A stretch of 64,000 nucleotides of DNA from Gymnogyps californianus (Eukaryota > Chordata > Aves > Accipitriformes > Cathartidae), in contig NC_059478.1 of NCBI RefSeq assembly GCF_018139145.2, positions 32,673,001 to 32,737,000 on the forward strand, given 5' to 3'. The notes beneath the pieces were generated by a model. The model searched no databases. It was not told where the DNA came from and was given only the letters and a program-made list of their open reading frames with translations. Positions 50,540 to 61,523 of this stretch are shown here, in pieces (the first letter of the stretch is position 1; each line of letters begins with the position of its first letter). The position numbers and the translations under genes are program-made.

Positions 50540-50608
50540 GGGACTCCATCGTGCTGGGTGCTGCAGGAATACATAGAAAGAAACATCTCCCTGTATTCAG
50601 AATAGAAA
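50540..50608 (+). repeat. MIR-like repeat fragment
   Basis: The words ctccatcgtgctgggtgctg, then acatagaaagaaacatctcc match the middle of the family seen at 52.6 kb (CCCATTGTGCTAGGCGCTGT, then ACATAGTAAGAGACAGTCCC). It is short and diverged. Confidence 0.4.
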
Positions 50609-52559
50609 CGGTACATAGAACTTGGGCCAGGATGGGGGCGGGGAGGAGAGTAATATAATGGTGTCTGCATTTTTAATGTACTTTTAAAATATGGATATTA
50701 TTAATCTTTCCTACCTCTTCAGGTCTCTTTCACTGACTGATTTTATTTTGTTACTATCATAGAGGTGAAACTTGAGAACCAAAAGGAGACCGTGGCACTC
50801 AGTGCACTATGCATGCTGAGAAACAATATAAAAACCAGCGCTGTTCATGAGATACTGGTTCATGAGCAACTTGTCCAGGTGCCATGGTGGAGCAGAGGTA
50901 GACGGGTACGGCAGCAAAAGACATGAGAACATAGTAGGGATGAAGGTAAGGAAGGATCCAAAAGATTAAGGAAATAGTAGAGATGATGAGGTAAAATAGG
51001 ATGAGTAATTAGAAGAATTTGTCAGAGGAATGGGCAAGGAAAATAATCTTCATCGGTGTCATTCCTTTGGACCAAATGGATGAGAAGTCCATGAGATGGA
51101 AAGGAACTAATTCCTCGTTTTCTGGGCCAAAGACTGGAATGAATCAAACCTGCTCATCCCAGCCTACAGACCTGAGCAGCAAGGGAAAAGTAGTGCAGCC
51201 AAGGATCATAAAGAACAAACGGGAGAGAAATATTAAGGATATATGTTAGGAGTTAACTTCTGTCTATAAAGCATTTCAGTTATAGCAAAATAGCCAGGAA
51301 GATATGTCCATGCTCTGAGGTGGATGATTGGAAACAGCTCAGAAGCAGAAGGTCAGAGGACAGCGGGTGTAAAGACAGCAGGTGAATATGCTGAACGGCT
51401 GGATTAAAAAATGAGCAAAGGGTATGAAGAGAGGAGAGTACAATTAAAACAGCCCTGGGGCACCCTCACTTGGAGGGAGAAAGAAAGGAGAAGGCACAAC
51501 AAGGAGATGAAAAATAAACAAAAACAAGATTCAAAGAATAAAAGAAATCCTGAATGTTTCCTGTTAGAAAAGAAATGCTAGCCCATATGTCCTGCCCAAA
51601 TTTCCACTCCCCATTGTTCTAACTTAATTTTTCACATCCATAAAGACGTTCCCCACATATTGTTTTTTCTATTTGGTTTTATAACGTTACCTGCTATACT
51701 CCACATAAGTGATGAATGTTTTTCAAAAATGCCTACTGTACTACATACATCAGTTGATTAAATGCATGAATGCTAGGGATGAGAGATACTACTCAACAAA
51801 GATCTATTATTAATGTTCTTGGATCATCAATGCAGAACACAACAGTCATTTTCATTTTAAGGTTTTATCTCTCCTCTCCTTCCGCAGAAATGGTAAGATT
51901 TCTCACAGGCAAGAGCCACAAAGCAGGTTCAAGACAGAGCCTGGCTGGAAGTACGTATGGATTTTGGATACAGTTTTGTTATGCCTTACTTCAGCAGAAT
52001 ATCCAAGGCAACAAAGAGAAAGGAAATGTGAAACCGTCCAAAACACTGGCTGAGCCATAGCGCCAGGGGGGGAAGAAAGCGCAGAGAGAAAGAGAATGCC
52101 TGAAATGTCTGCAAAATGTAACTCAATTATCAGAGATCAGCCATAACAAGGAAAAAAATCACATAAGGCTGTAAGAGCTATAAGTATCAAATAGTTACGT
52201 TTACTGCATTTATAAACAGATATCTTTTGGCAGGAGACTCAAAGAGGCCTCCACAAGGCACGAGAATCTGGGCTTGAATCCATTCACTCTGTGAATTAAT
52301 TGACTTGGTTTGAACTCTACTGTTTTCAGTTGGAGTATTCACTGTGAACATGTTGTACATATCTCAGATATCAAATAGCAAATGTACTGAAGCCAGATAC
52401 TGAACTGGAGCCAGAAATTTTTCATTAATCAGTATTGTATGCTTTCTGTGAATAGGAAATAGAACAACAACAAAAAGCAGACAAGAATGGGGAAAATATT
52501 TTTCTCTCTCTCCCTGTTTCTACACCCCCACATATGCTATTCTTATTACTCAGTATTTA
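50609..52559. other. Unique non-coding sequence
   Basis: No gene. A purine-rich stretch covers roughly 51.40-51.55 kb. Open frames reach 96 codons. Confidence 0.6.
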
Positions 52560-52775
52560 CATTACAGTCACACCCAGTGGTTCCAACTGAGGCAGGAGCC
52601 CCACAGTGCTAGGTACTGTACAAAATAAATACACTTTAAGAGACAATGGCCGCTCTCAAGAGCTTAAAATCCAAACAGTTGGGACGGATGAAAGAGAGGC
52701 ATAGAAAGGTGACCGAGTTGGCCAGAGGTCAGACAGTGGGTCCGTGGAAAAGCTGAGAATCCTTTTCTAGGGGGA
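52560..52775 (+). repeat. MIR-like interspersed repeat, longest copy here
   Basis: The order is caggagccccacagtgctag, gtactgtacaaaataaatac, aagagacaatggccgctctc, aagagcttaaaatccaaaca, then ggtgaccgagttggccagag and gtcagacagtgggtc. From memory this tracks a sauropsid repeat: GGAGCCCCATTGTGCTAGGC, CTGTACAAACACA, AAGAGACAGTCCCTGCCC, AGAGCTTACAATCTAA, then a CAAGGTCACACAGCAGGTC-type core. It is the best-preserved copy in the window. Confidence 0.6.
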
Positions 52776-53065
52776 AATCCTGAAATCACTGTCAAACCCC
52801 ATAAGTTGTAGGGGAGAAAACAGTTCAGTCCACACCACCAGCAACCCTGGCTTGCACCTTATCCACCAGCTTCCAGCGGCTCCCCAGTGCCGCAGATCAA
52901 AATTCACTTCCAGGCAGAATGGGTAGCTGAAAATAACAATAACAGATTATGATATCACACACACACACTTTTGTGAAAGGGCAGGTTTAGCAGGGAACTG
53001 AGAATATGGTAGCCCTCACCACCATCTGACAGAAAAGAGGCTGCCCCCTCCCTTTGCTCCTTTGT
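52776..53065. other. Unique non-coding sequence
   Basis: Contains a CA run at about 52.96 kb. Nothing else is recognised. Confidence 0.6.
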
Positions 53066-53113
53066 AATCCATTAATTTGCTCCTGATTTACACCACCTAA
53101 GAGGTCAGACCCA
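53066..53113. repeat. Half of a palindromic repeat
   Basis: The words ttgctcctgatttacaccac and then gaggtcagacccag match the right half of a sauropsid palindromic element (CTCCTGATTTACACCAG, ending ATCAGAATCAGGCCC). The left half is not recognisable. Confidence 0.4.
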
Positions 53114-56100
53114 GTATCTTCACAACCCAGGAAAGAATGGTAGGTTAGATTTCAGTTTCTTTGCAATTCTCCTTGGCAAAGCATCAACAGAGCAGAAGCA
53201 CCCCACAACTGGCATCGATCGCAAACAAATGCAACCACTCTTTTTCAGCAGCAAGGCAGAAGCCATACATTTTGCAAAGCACCTTCTTTTGCTCAGCAAA
53301 CCCAGTCGTTCCCCATCCCTGCTGTGCACGAGTGAGGTGGTAACTGAGCCTGCAGTTACCGTGCATTGTGTTCTCTGCTTCAGTCTCTTCTCCCACATAA
53401 CCAGTCCCGAATAAAGCTTCATTACTGTGTGTTTGGATTGTGATACGGCATGGCCAAAAACATTTCTCTGGAAAAGATGAGAAAATCTGCAGGAATATAG
53501 TCTAAATACACGAAGAATCTGCTGGAATTTGACGATGGCTTCTCTGTCTTGTCTCAGCTTTTTAAGCTACCTATTTGCAAGCCAAATATATACATAAAAG
53601 AGAAAGAATATTACACAGTTGCTGGAGGGAAGGATATTTCTACTTATACAAATGAGCAGGGGGAAATGGAGACAGAGAGAAGAAGACCATAACCAGGAAA
53701 ATAAATGAGCAGATGGAGAAAACAACAAATGAGGAAATAACACCAGGCAGAGTCATGGCTGTGATTCCAGAAGGCCCACCTGCAAATGTTTTATGGTGAG
53801 CACGCATAAGAAGAAGAATATTTCCATTGGCCATCTCAGTGTTTGCCTCCCATTACTGGCACATCCTACTTGCCCTAAATCCTGCCGAACGCTGGAAAGA
53901 ACACAGAAGCAAGCACAAATAACAACACAAAGGATTTATTAATGTCTCTGTGACTTACGAGGCTGCTGCCAGCAAACTGGGGAAGCCTCTCAGGGAACCC
54001 ACTGCCTTGAAGCTCTCCCTACTTCATTCCCCCCATATTCTGACCCCAAGCATCCCATTATCCTCATCTCCAGCTCTTTCGGAAATCAGGGAAAACTCAC
54101 AAAATAATTTGACTCCCTAAACCACCTACCTCTGAAGTTACATTCATACTTTACAGGCCCAGTCCAGAATAGCCTGATCTGAACGGAAAGACACCCACTG
54201 CATCTTTAGCCCAAGAACCAGTACCATAATGCAGCACATGTAAATTCAGTTCATGTTATCTAGCTAAGGAACTCCTAGGAATAAGCTCATTATTAACCTC
54301 GACTAGATAATGCATGTTAACATACAACTGCTTTGTCTTCAGCAGGATTTTAACATAATTTAGCTCAGACTGGCTTAAAAAACACATTTTTTTCCTCATG
54401 AAGATATATGCAGCATTTAAGTAATTGTTTGGAGAAACTCTGTCCTGTTCTGCAGAGCTCATTGCCTGAGATTTGTTAAAGGGTGGTGATTCTACCTTTT
54501 CTCGTCAGGAAGCAAGGTTTGCTTTTGACTTCTGAATTTTTCTGGGTTATATAGAATGCTCAGAACAGTTACAGCCATGTGCTCTCCAACTTCCTGAGCA
54601 AGAACATGTATGTCAGCTCTCAGGCCTCCTGCCCAGTAGCCTATTTTACAGACTTAGGAAGGCAGACGAACACCAAGGAAACACAGAAAGAAAACATGCG
54701 CACTTTTCCTCCTACCCTGGCCCCGTATTTGCACAACTGATTGGAACAGGTAGGAAGGAAACCACCATCTCTCCAAATGTTCAAAGCAGAATCCCTAAAT
54801 CTCTCCCACAGTTAAAATTCACTCCTGCCCCATGCTTATAAAGCTCCTGTTTCTCATTAATAATGAAAATTATGGACAAATGAAAATGCAGCTTAAGAGT
54901 TCAATAATATAAGGACAAGCTCTTGGTTACTTTGGGGAGGAGACTTCTGTTTCATTGCTCTTTTTTTACTGTGGGTTTTTTTTTTCAAATGGCCCCCACA
55001 ATTACCAAGCTTCCTCAGGCAAGAGGAATACAACTCACTAAGAATTGAACTCCAAAACCAGTAAGAGACTCTGACATAGCTATCTATGCTTATAAAGTAT
55101 GCAAACTGTATTCTTCCTTTCAGCACCCATTTAGTCTGTTCCAGAAAGAAATATATTTGCTTGTAGCGAAGTCTGAAGGAAGTACAGTGAATAGACAGAT
55201 GTGTTATATGTTTGGGTAAGAAAGTCCATTTCCTTTCCTCGTCACCTCCCATTTCTGGTAGTTATGTATTTTAAATAAAGTATGACTAAAATCCCTTATT
55301 TGGCATGGGGAGATTGCCAGCTGTTGAATTCAAAGCAGTTTAATTTAATCTAGACAACCACTGTCTGGTTCAAATGAAATATGAATATTTATCGTTACTA
55401 AATACATGAATTATTTACATTATTTATATTAGCCAGAAAAAGAGTTGCAAGCATCTTTAAAAGAAGAGCTGGTTATGCTGCTGACTGTAAAGAGACAGAA
55501 ATATAAAAATATTCTCAAAATATTTTATTTATGGATTGAACATACACAGTCTGCATAACAATCTAGTCTTGGGAATATATATATATATGTATACTTATGT
55601 ATATATAAATAGGCCAACAGGAACTGAGAGAAGGGTAATGTTCTTGATCCCAAGGGGATCAGAATGCTGTAGGATAAAAGCCAGGCAAAGTATGAAACAG
55701 ATGATAATAAGCAAGAAACTGGGACTGGGAAAGAGTTCATGGTGCAAGTGTCCATAAGACAGTGAAGGGAGCGGGAGAAAAGGGAGAATTTAATAGGACT
55801 TTAAGGGAGAAGTCATAGACCCTGGAAAGGAGTGTGGGGTAATTCACTGAAGTACAGTCAAGTAAGAAACAGGGAAGAAATTCGAAGCTGAGAAACTTGT
55901 TATAGGTGGTGATCCTGAGAAAGGGGAGCCTTTCCATTTGGTCTATATAGCAGGCAGACAACTGCTGATAACAGCCTGTCTAGAATTTGAAGGGAGGAGC
56001 AGGGGTTGCACGAGTGAAGGCACCCAAGGATTCAGCCTGAATGAGAATGGCTGGAGCGCCGGCTGCAGTCACAGCTTAGTGCTAACCAGTGCTCCTAGTA

Positions 56101-57936
56101 AAGAATACATTTAGTTTCAGAAACGTGGAGCCTTCTTGTGTTATTGTGCAGCATACTGTATGTACAGAAGTGTCTGAGGTCAGCCTTGTGGCACTCACAG
56201 CACGGAGGGGAGCGATGCAAAAACAAAGCAGCATGGTAGAAACAGAGTAAATAGGCAGCGCTCAGATGACTGGGAAAGCTGGACACGCTTTGATCAAGGA
56301 GAGGATAAGGATTTGTCTGCATCTTCACCCGTTTACTTTGATATTTGGAGAGTATTTTGCTGTGGAGATATGTATTAACAGAACTGCTTCAGCTAATAGC
56401 TAGAAATGTCCAATGCGGATGAAACATTTTTCCACGCATCCTTGTGAGCCTGCTCTCAGAGGGCAACTTTGACTGAAGGTGAGCAATACAAATGCCCTCT
56501 AAGAGTTCATGAGCTTTAAGAGACATGAACACAGAGACAGCACTGGGCATGCTAGCGTGACTGTAAAGAGCTGCACTTGACCCAAACCAGAGAATGGGGT
56601 TTTGTTTTGGATTCTTTTGTTTTTCCGGAAAAAAAAAAATTCTGATTTCTGCCAGGGATCAAAATGCTAACATTAAACAAATGACTAAGGAGAAACCGAG
56701 GCACAAGTTGTATTGTTATGCCAATATGAAGGACAGCTGCCGCTAAATAATGCAGCAAACATCCAGGATTTTTTTTAAATCTTAGAAAAAGCCAATCACT
56801 GACTCGATAGTTAGAAAAAATGCTTATGAACAGAATATTCCTTAAAAGCCCATTACAGAGTTCCCTGCATTTGTTTTAGGACTTGTCTGTACTTAAAGTT
56901 AATTTGACCTAGAGTTGATGTGAATTTTGAAAGCAAAAGCCATTTTTGAGTAATTCCATGCTAGGCAAGCCATAATCACATACTTACATAGCCCCCACTA
57001 TCTTATCACGTAAAATAACAGTGCTGTATTATCATGTTAGATGCTGGGCAAACCAAGTGTACTAATGGTCCCTGCTCAGGGGGAGTGACTAGCACAGGAC
57101 GGGGACTGTCTTGCTGAAACCATCCAATATTCTTTTTTAACTGTTTCTGCACTTTCTCATGCTGGTCAGCGGTCTGGTATTCCTCCTTTAAAACATACCG
57201 CCCACAGAAGCAGCACTATGCACATTCCTGACCTACCAAGGTGTATGAGACGGTTGGGAAGGAAGATGAGATTGCTCTTCCTCCCTGTCCTGAATCTAGG
57301 AGATGCTGAGAACAGCCCCAGCTAACCCGCATTTTCCTTCTCTTAGCCAGTGTGTGACCTGTTCGGTGAAAACATACAACACATTATGTAGCTGCTATTA
57401 GTAACAGAACTCTAGCCCAGAAACTAAAAAGGTCAGATTAATACTGATTATCTTAGAGGTACCAAGTTATATGCCATATATATTTCTACTAAAGGTCAAT
57501 ATGGCATTCCTTCATTTTATATCCATCTGCTCCATTAGGTAAGGAAAAGTAAGCCAGATGTAATGGATTTTTTGGTAGTTTTAATCAACAATTTCATCAA
57601 AAGCACATTTTTCACCTGTGATAACAACATAATGGAAAACTAGATCAATACATTAATTATATCCACTGCTTTCTAAACTCTTTTTTAAAATGAATTACAG
57701 TAAGTGTTGTTGTGGAAATTGGAAAGAAAAAACCTGTACAACTAAAAGATATTACCTTTCAGTGTCAGGCAAATATGTCTGCCTATTTTTATTATTCAAA
57801 GACTTTCATTATTATTCCATATAAAAGATCAGAAAATAGGAGACCTTTAAATGTAATATCCATGCGATAGCAAATAAGTAGTGCAACTGATTTTGCTAGC
57901 ACATTAGGCAGAACAGGATGAAGTAACAGCAGACTG
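53114..57936. other. Unique non-coding sequence
   Basis: No gene. An AT dinucleotide run lies at 55.58-55.61 kb. A word at 56.88-56.92 kb (acttgtctgtacttaaagtt) may be an end of another old repeat. Open frames reach 119 codons (54.89-55.25 kb, minus), with no domain or splice signals. Confidence 0.6.
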
Positions 57937-58490
57937 CTACATGGTAGAAATGGCAACCATGTTATTAATCTGGGGAAAATCCAAAATCTTTACTTCATGG
58001 GAACTCCTCCTCAGCACACTATGGTGAAGATAGATATCCTCATCTTCTCCATCCATCCGAGGTTCTGTGACCACCACAAAGATAGAGTCAAGGCAGGTGT
58101 CAGAGCTGTAGGGAAGCATCTCTACTGCCAGGATATTTTCTTGTTAGGAAGACCATTTCCATACTGAAAGGCTTATTTGTCTCCCAGGATGCTGAGTTCT
58201 TATAAGCCTAGAAAGTGGAAAAGAGCTACAAATCAGCTGAGATTTCTCTGCAGACCTTAGCAGGGTTTGAAAAAACATTTGGTCTCCAGGGGAAGTGGAA
58301 GCTGCAGTTCTCCCCAGTTTGCTAGCCTTGCCATCTCATCTAGTAACACACCATCTACAGTCACAGCTCCTCATACGTCTTGTATGTGTTTCATTGTACA
58401 ACAGAGCACCGTGCAAAGAGTCGCAAGCAAGCATCAGCTTGGGCCAGTAAGTCTCTACACAGTACTTACACAAAACAGATCCAGAAGCAG
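57937..58490 (-). pseudogene. Small coding-like relic, parent unknown
   Basis: On the minus strand an open frame from about 58137 to 57937 contains ENILAVEMLPYSSDT, then DSIFVVVTEPRMDGEDEDIY and RRSSHEVKILDFPQINNM. Farther upstream in other frames are WETNKPFSMEMVFLT, VLLDEMARLANWGELQLPLP and CKYCVETYWPKLMLACDSLH. These pieces are separated by frameshifts and stops. The acidic, hydrophobic and charged mix looks protein-like. If real, this is a decayed retrocopy or lost exon. I recognise no family and see no A tail. The upstream limit is approximate. Confidence 0.3.
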
Positions 58491-60645
58491 CTCTGCCTTG
58501 GGGACAGAGCTTATTAATTTGGACACAAAATTGCAGAAGTATAGCTATATAGATTCAGATCCAGCTCAGAGAGAGAGATAGGAGTGTCTTCACCTTCTGC
58601 CTCAGTGATTCCAGAGTTAGCCTGCACCAAGTCAACTGGAACGTCTCTAATCTGCAATCTAAGTAAACTTTACATATGTACTATTAAATACTCTATGTTC
58701 TGTTCCAGTTTCCTTACCCCAAAAGATGCTTTTCAGCTGCTTCTTTTCCAGCTCTGAACAATATTGAGAAGACTGAAGACATAGCAAGAGATGGATTCAG
58801 CAAAAAAGGAACAAGATAATCTAAGCTAGCAACCCTTCCATACCAAGGTCTATTCAGCATTATGCCTTGCTACTGCTTCCATTTCTTCTCTTCATTCTCC
58901 CAATAACCAAACCCAACACATCTTTAACATTTATTTCTTAATATGCTCACATATTTTAATTACCAGCTTAAAAAGGAGAGCTGACTCCTACATTATTTTC
59001 TTCTCCTTGCAGGCCTCACTGGTTAATTCACAAAGACATCTTGCTTCCAGGCATTCCCTGAAGCTTTCTGATGCAGAAGTCTACACCATTTGGGGAGCTT
59101 TAATTTCATAGACTAGTATCACATGATCCTGATCCTCTGACCCAAATGACAGGTCAAATTTGAAAACATCTGGGACTAGATCCTTTGCTGGTTGCAGGGA
59201 AAGGGGAGAATTGACTCTAATCTTTTAACTGAGGAGTGAAGGGAGCCCTCTGCAAGTATTAAACAAATAGTTGTGTGAGCAGTGGAATGAATTAAACCTG
59301 ATCTCTTATGAACTTGAGGTGCCTAAAAGTGTGACCTTGGACCGAAGCTTTTCTGTATAGTGGTGTTATTTACTGCAGCTCTCACCTCCATGGATTCTCT
59401 GGAGCCTCATAAGACCTAAGTTCATGCTGCAGCCTTCCCTCAGCTGGGCAACATCAAAATTTTCTGTTTATCTATCTGGCCACTTATTTTCATGAAGTGT
59501 ATTAGAACACAGTTACTTTGAAACTTATGTCATTTTGTCACACTTGGTTGGAAAAGGCCACTAGATTCAAAAATTATTAGGGGGTACACAAGGACAGATA
59601 CATGCACAGAGACAGCCTGATCACAGATGCCTTGTTTCCATAGGAAACCAAACTAAAAATAGACAGTTTCCTAAGTGTTAAAGATGGAATTTTTATTTGT
59701 TTTTGCAGTCGGGAACCAAACAGACCCACTATTCACATGGCTCTAGCACATGAGAAATTGGAAAGAAAAGTAATCTTCATTTTTCTGATAGATGCCTCAA
59801 TACATGTAACACAGTGACCAGTGACACAACAGCCAAGTGTCCAAAGGCTGCAATCTGCTAGGCTGGATGACAGGTTGTCTATGTGGCAGTATATATGAGA
59901 TTTTTTTTTCTTTTAGCAATATCTCTAAAATCATCTGGTAAGCTGTTTGCTAGAAATGCAACACATGATGACATCAGTCTGTATAAATTTCATTGTTTTG
60001 AATGATCCAGGCACAAATAAGGTCTCTATTTGGTTCTTCATTCATCAAAAAAATGATAAAACAGATGTTAGCAATTCATTTTCCCCCCATCAGTTGCTAA
60101 GTATCAACCTCAACGTGGCATGCAGCAGCAAATGACAGCTAGGCATACCATGACTGAGAAAGCACAGCTTTCTTTTGTAATCAAAATAATATGGTCGTTA
60201 TAGCATGCGTATGAGCTGTGCAGTGCAACCTTTGGCTGCATCCTCGTAGAAGCTGACATTTTACATACGGATGTCTTTAATGTATTTGCGGTGTTTGAGC
60301 TGAATCACTTGGGGATATTACATAAAGAAGTATATAGAAGTGAGGTGAGCCTCTCAAGCGATGGATAGGAGAGATGGAGAGAGTGACTAACAACTCAGGC
60401 TATCTGTGTATCATCCAGCTAAACACATACGGATCTTAGAACCACAAGAACTATATAAATACAGATATTCTGAGAATGCTGAAGGGTCTCAAAACAGAAG
60501 ACTATTTTTAAGGTGTAGTAACAATGCGGAAAGAATAACTTCCATGGCATCTTATATGGCAGTGGGTTGGGTTACAGTAAGGGAAGTCATGTTGTCGCAA
60601 GGGTCCTCATCTTCCTGCCACGGCCTTGCTTTAGGGGACAGAAAC
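58491..60645. other. Unique non-coding sequence
   Basis: No gene or clear repeat. Open frames are below 85 codons. Confidence 0.65.
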
Positions 60646-60845
60646 ATGTCCTGAAGGAAGAAAGAGGGAACATGGGGTAGGTGCGAGACCCCAGGTGAGG
60701 GGGTGAGTGGGGAGCTGGGGAGGGGAGGCCTCTGCCGGCCCGTGAGGAGGGAGGGAGGGAGCCAGGCCCCTGAGGGAGCGCGGCTGGAGCCTGCCGCCAT
60801 GATGGTGGTCGGGGGGGCGCTGGCCCCTGTTCATAAGCGCATTAA
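60646..60845. promoter_or_regulatory. Small GC-rich, CpG-containing patch with Kozak-like starts on both strands
   Basis: A GC-rich block with roughly ten CpGs contains gccgccatgatgg. Read on plus this is a strong Kozak context opening a 19-codon frame. Read on minus, an ATG at 60800, with A at -3 and G at +4, opens an 82-codon frame beginning MAAGSSRAPSGAW. A donor-like ccccag|gtgagg lies on plus at 60694/60695. The block looks like a first exon and intron start of a housekeeping-type gene, but no further exons could be tied to it. It may be an orphan CpG island or an insertion. Confidence 0.3.
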
Positions 60846-60852
60846 AAGTCAT

Positions 60853-61429
60853 GTCTGAAAACTTTTTTTGTGCTGTAGTTTGGAGGCTGGGTAAAGAAAA
60901 GGTTAGGAAGTGCTAGCTTAAATCCAGGATGGACTTTTTCAAGGATAGGTTGTTACACACAGATTGATGCCACACTGTTGTCAACATGCCAGGGGTAGTT
61001 TTAGCTGTCAGCTCTGTCAGAGTCTGCCAACCAACTTTAACTTGTTTTCTGACTTTTCCAAATGTTTTCCAAGTTTTTGCTTTCTGTGCTGAGGATAAAT
61101 TGTCCCTCAGTTTCTGTAAAACCACATTTGTTTACTTGTTTCCTTTTCGTCTCAATTCCTTTCTGTGGTTTTCCCTTTTTTGGGAAAAACCAAGCATAGA
61201 CCCTGCACCTTTGCCCAGCCATAATATAAACACCCTTCAGCGAAGCTGTCTCATAAACCATAAGATTTTCCTCATCCACCAGTGGTCACTCTTGTGCAAT
61301 GCACACTTGATTCCCTCTTGAGCTGGGTGTGCCTTCACTATGGCCCTACCCGAGGTTACGGACTGGACAGTACATGCAGCTACTCAAGAATAAACTGTTA
61401 CAGCAGCTCTTTTCTGTGGTTTCCTCCAG
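60853..61429 (+). mobile_element. Weak candidate LTR-like or unique sequence
   Basis: A TG start at 60853, an ataatataaac TATA-like word near 61.22 kb and an AATAAA at about 61.39 kb could mark a solo LTR. No inverted ends or target duplications were verified. It may equally be unique sequence with chance signals. Confidence 0.15.
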
Positions 61430-61523
61430 GTGAAGACCTCTTTCTTCTGGAATGAACATTTTTGAGGAAAAACCTTCCAGTTTGGTCAGAATTATCTGCC
61501 ATGTGTGCAAGAGATTTGAACAG
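61430..61523 (+). other. Exon-like segment with consensus splice sites
   Basis: The segment is bounded by a pyrimidine-rich acceptor ending tttcctccag and a consensus donor, gaacag|gtaagc, giving a 94-base exon. An ATG inside opens a frame that stays open to the donor, with MNIFEEKPSSLVRIICHVCK near its start. No family is recognised. It could be an exon of a non-coding or lineage-specific transcript, or chance. Confidence 0.3.

Noticed and set aside
59540..59600. ggttggaaaaggcc word resembling antisense CR1
   Set aside because: Too short, with no supporting sequence on either side.
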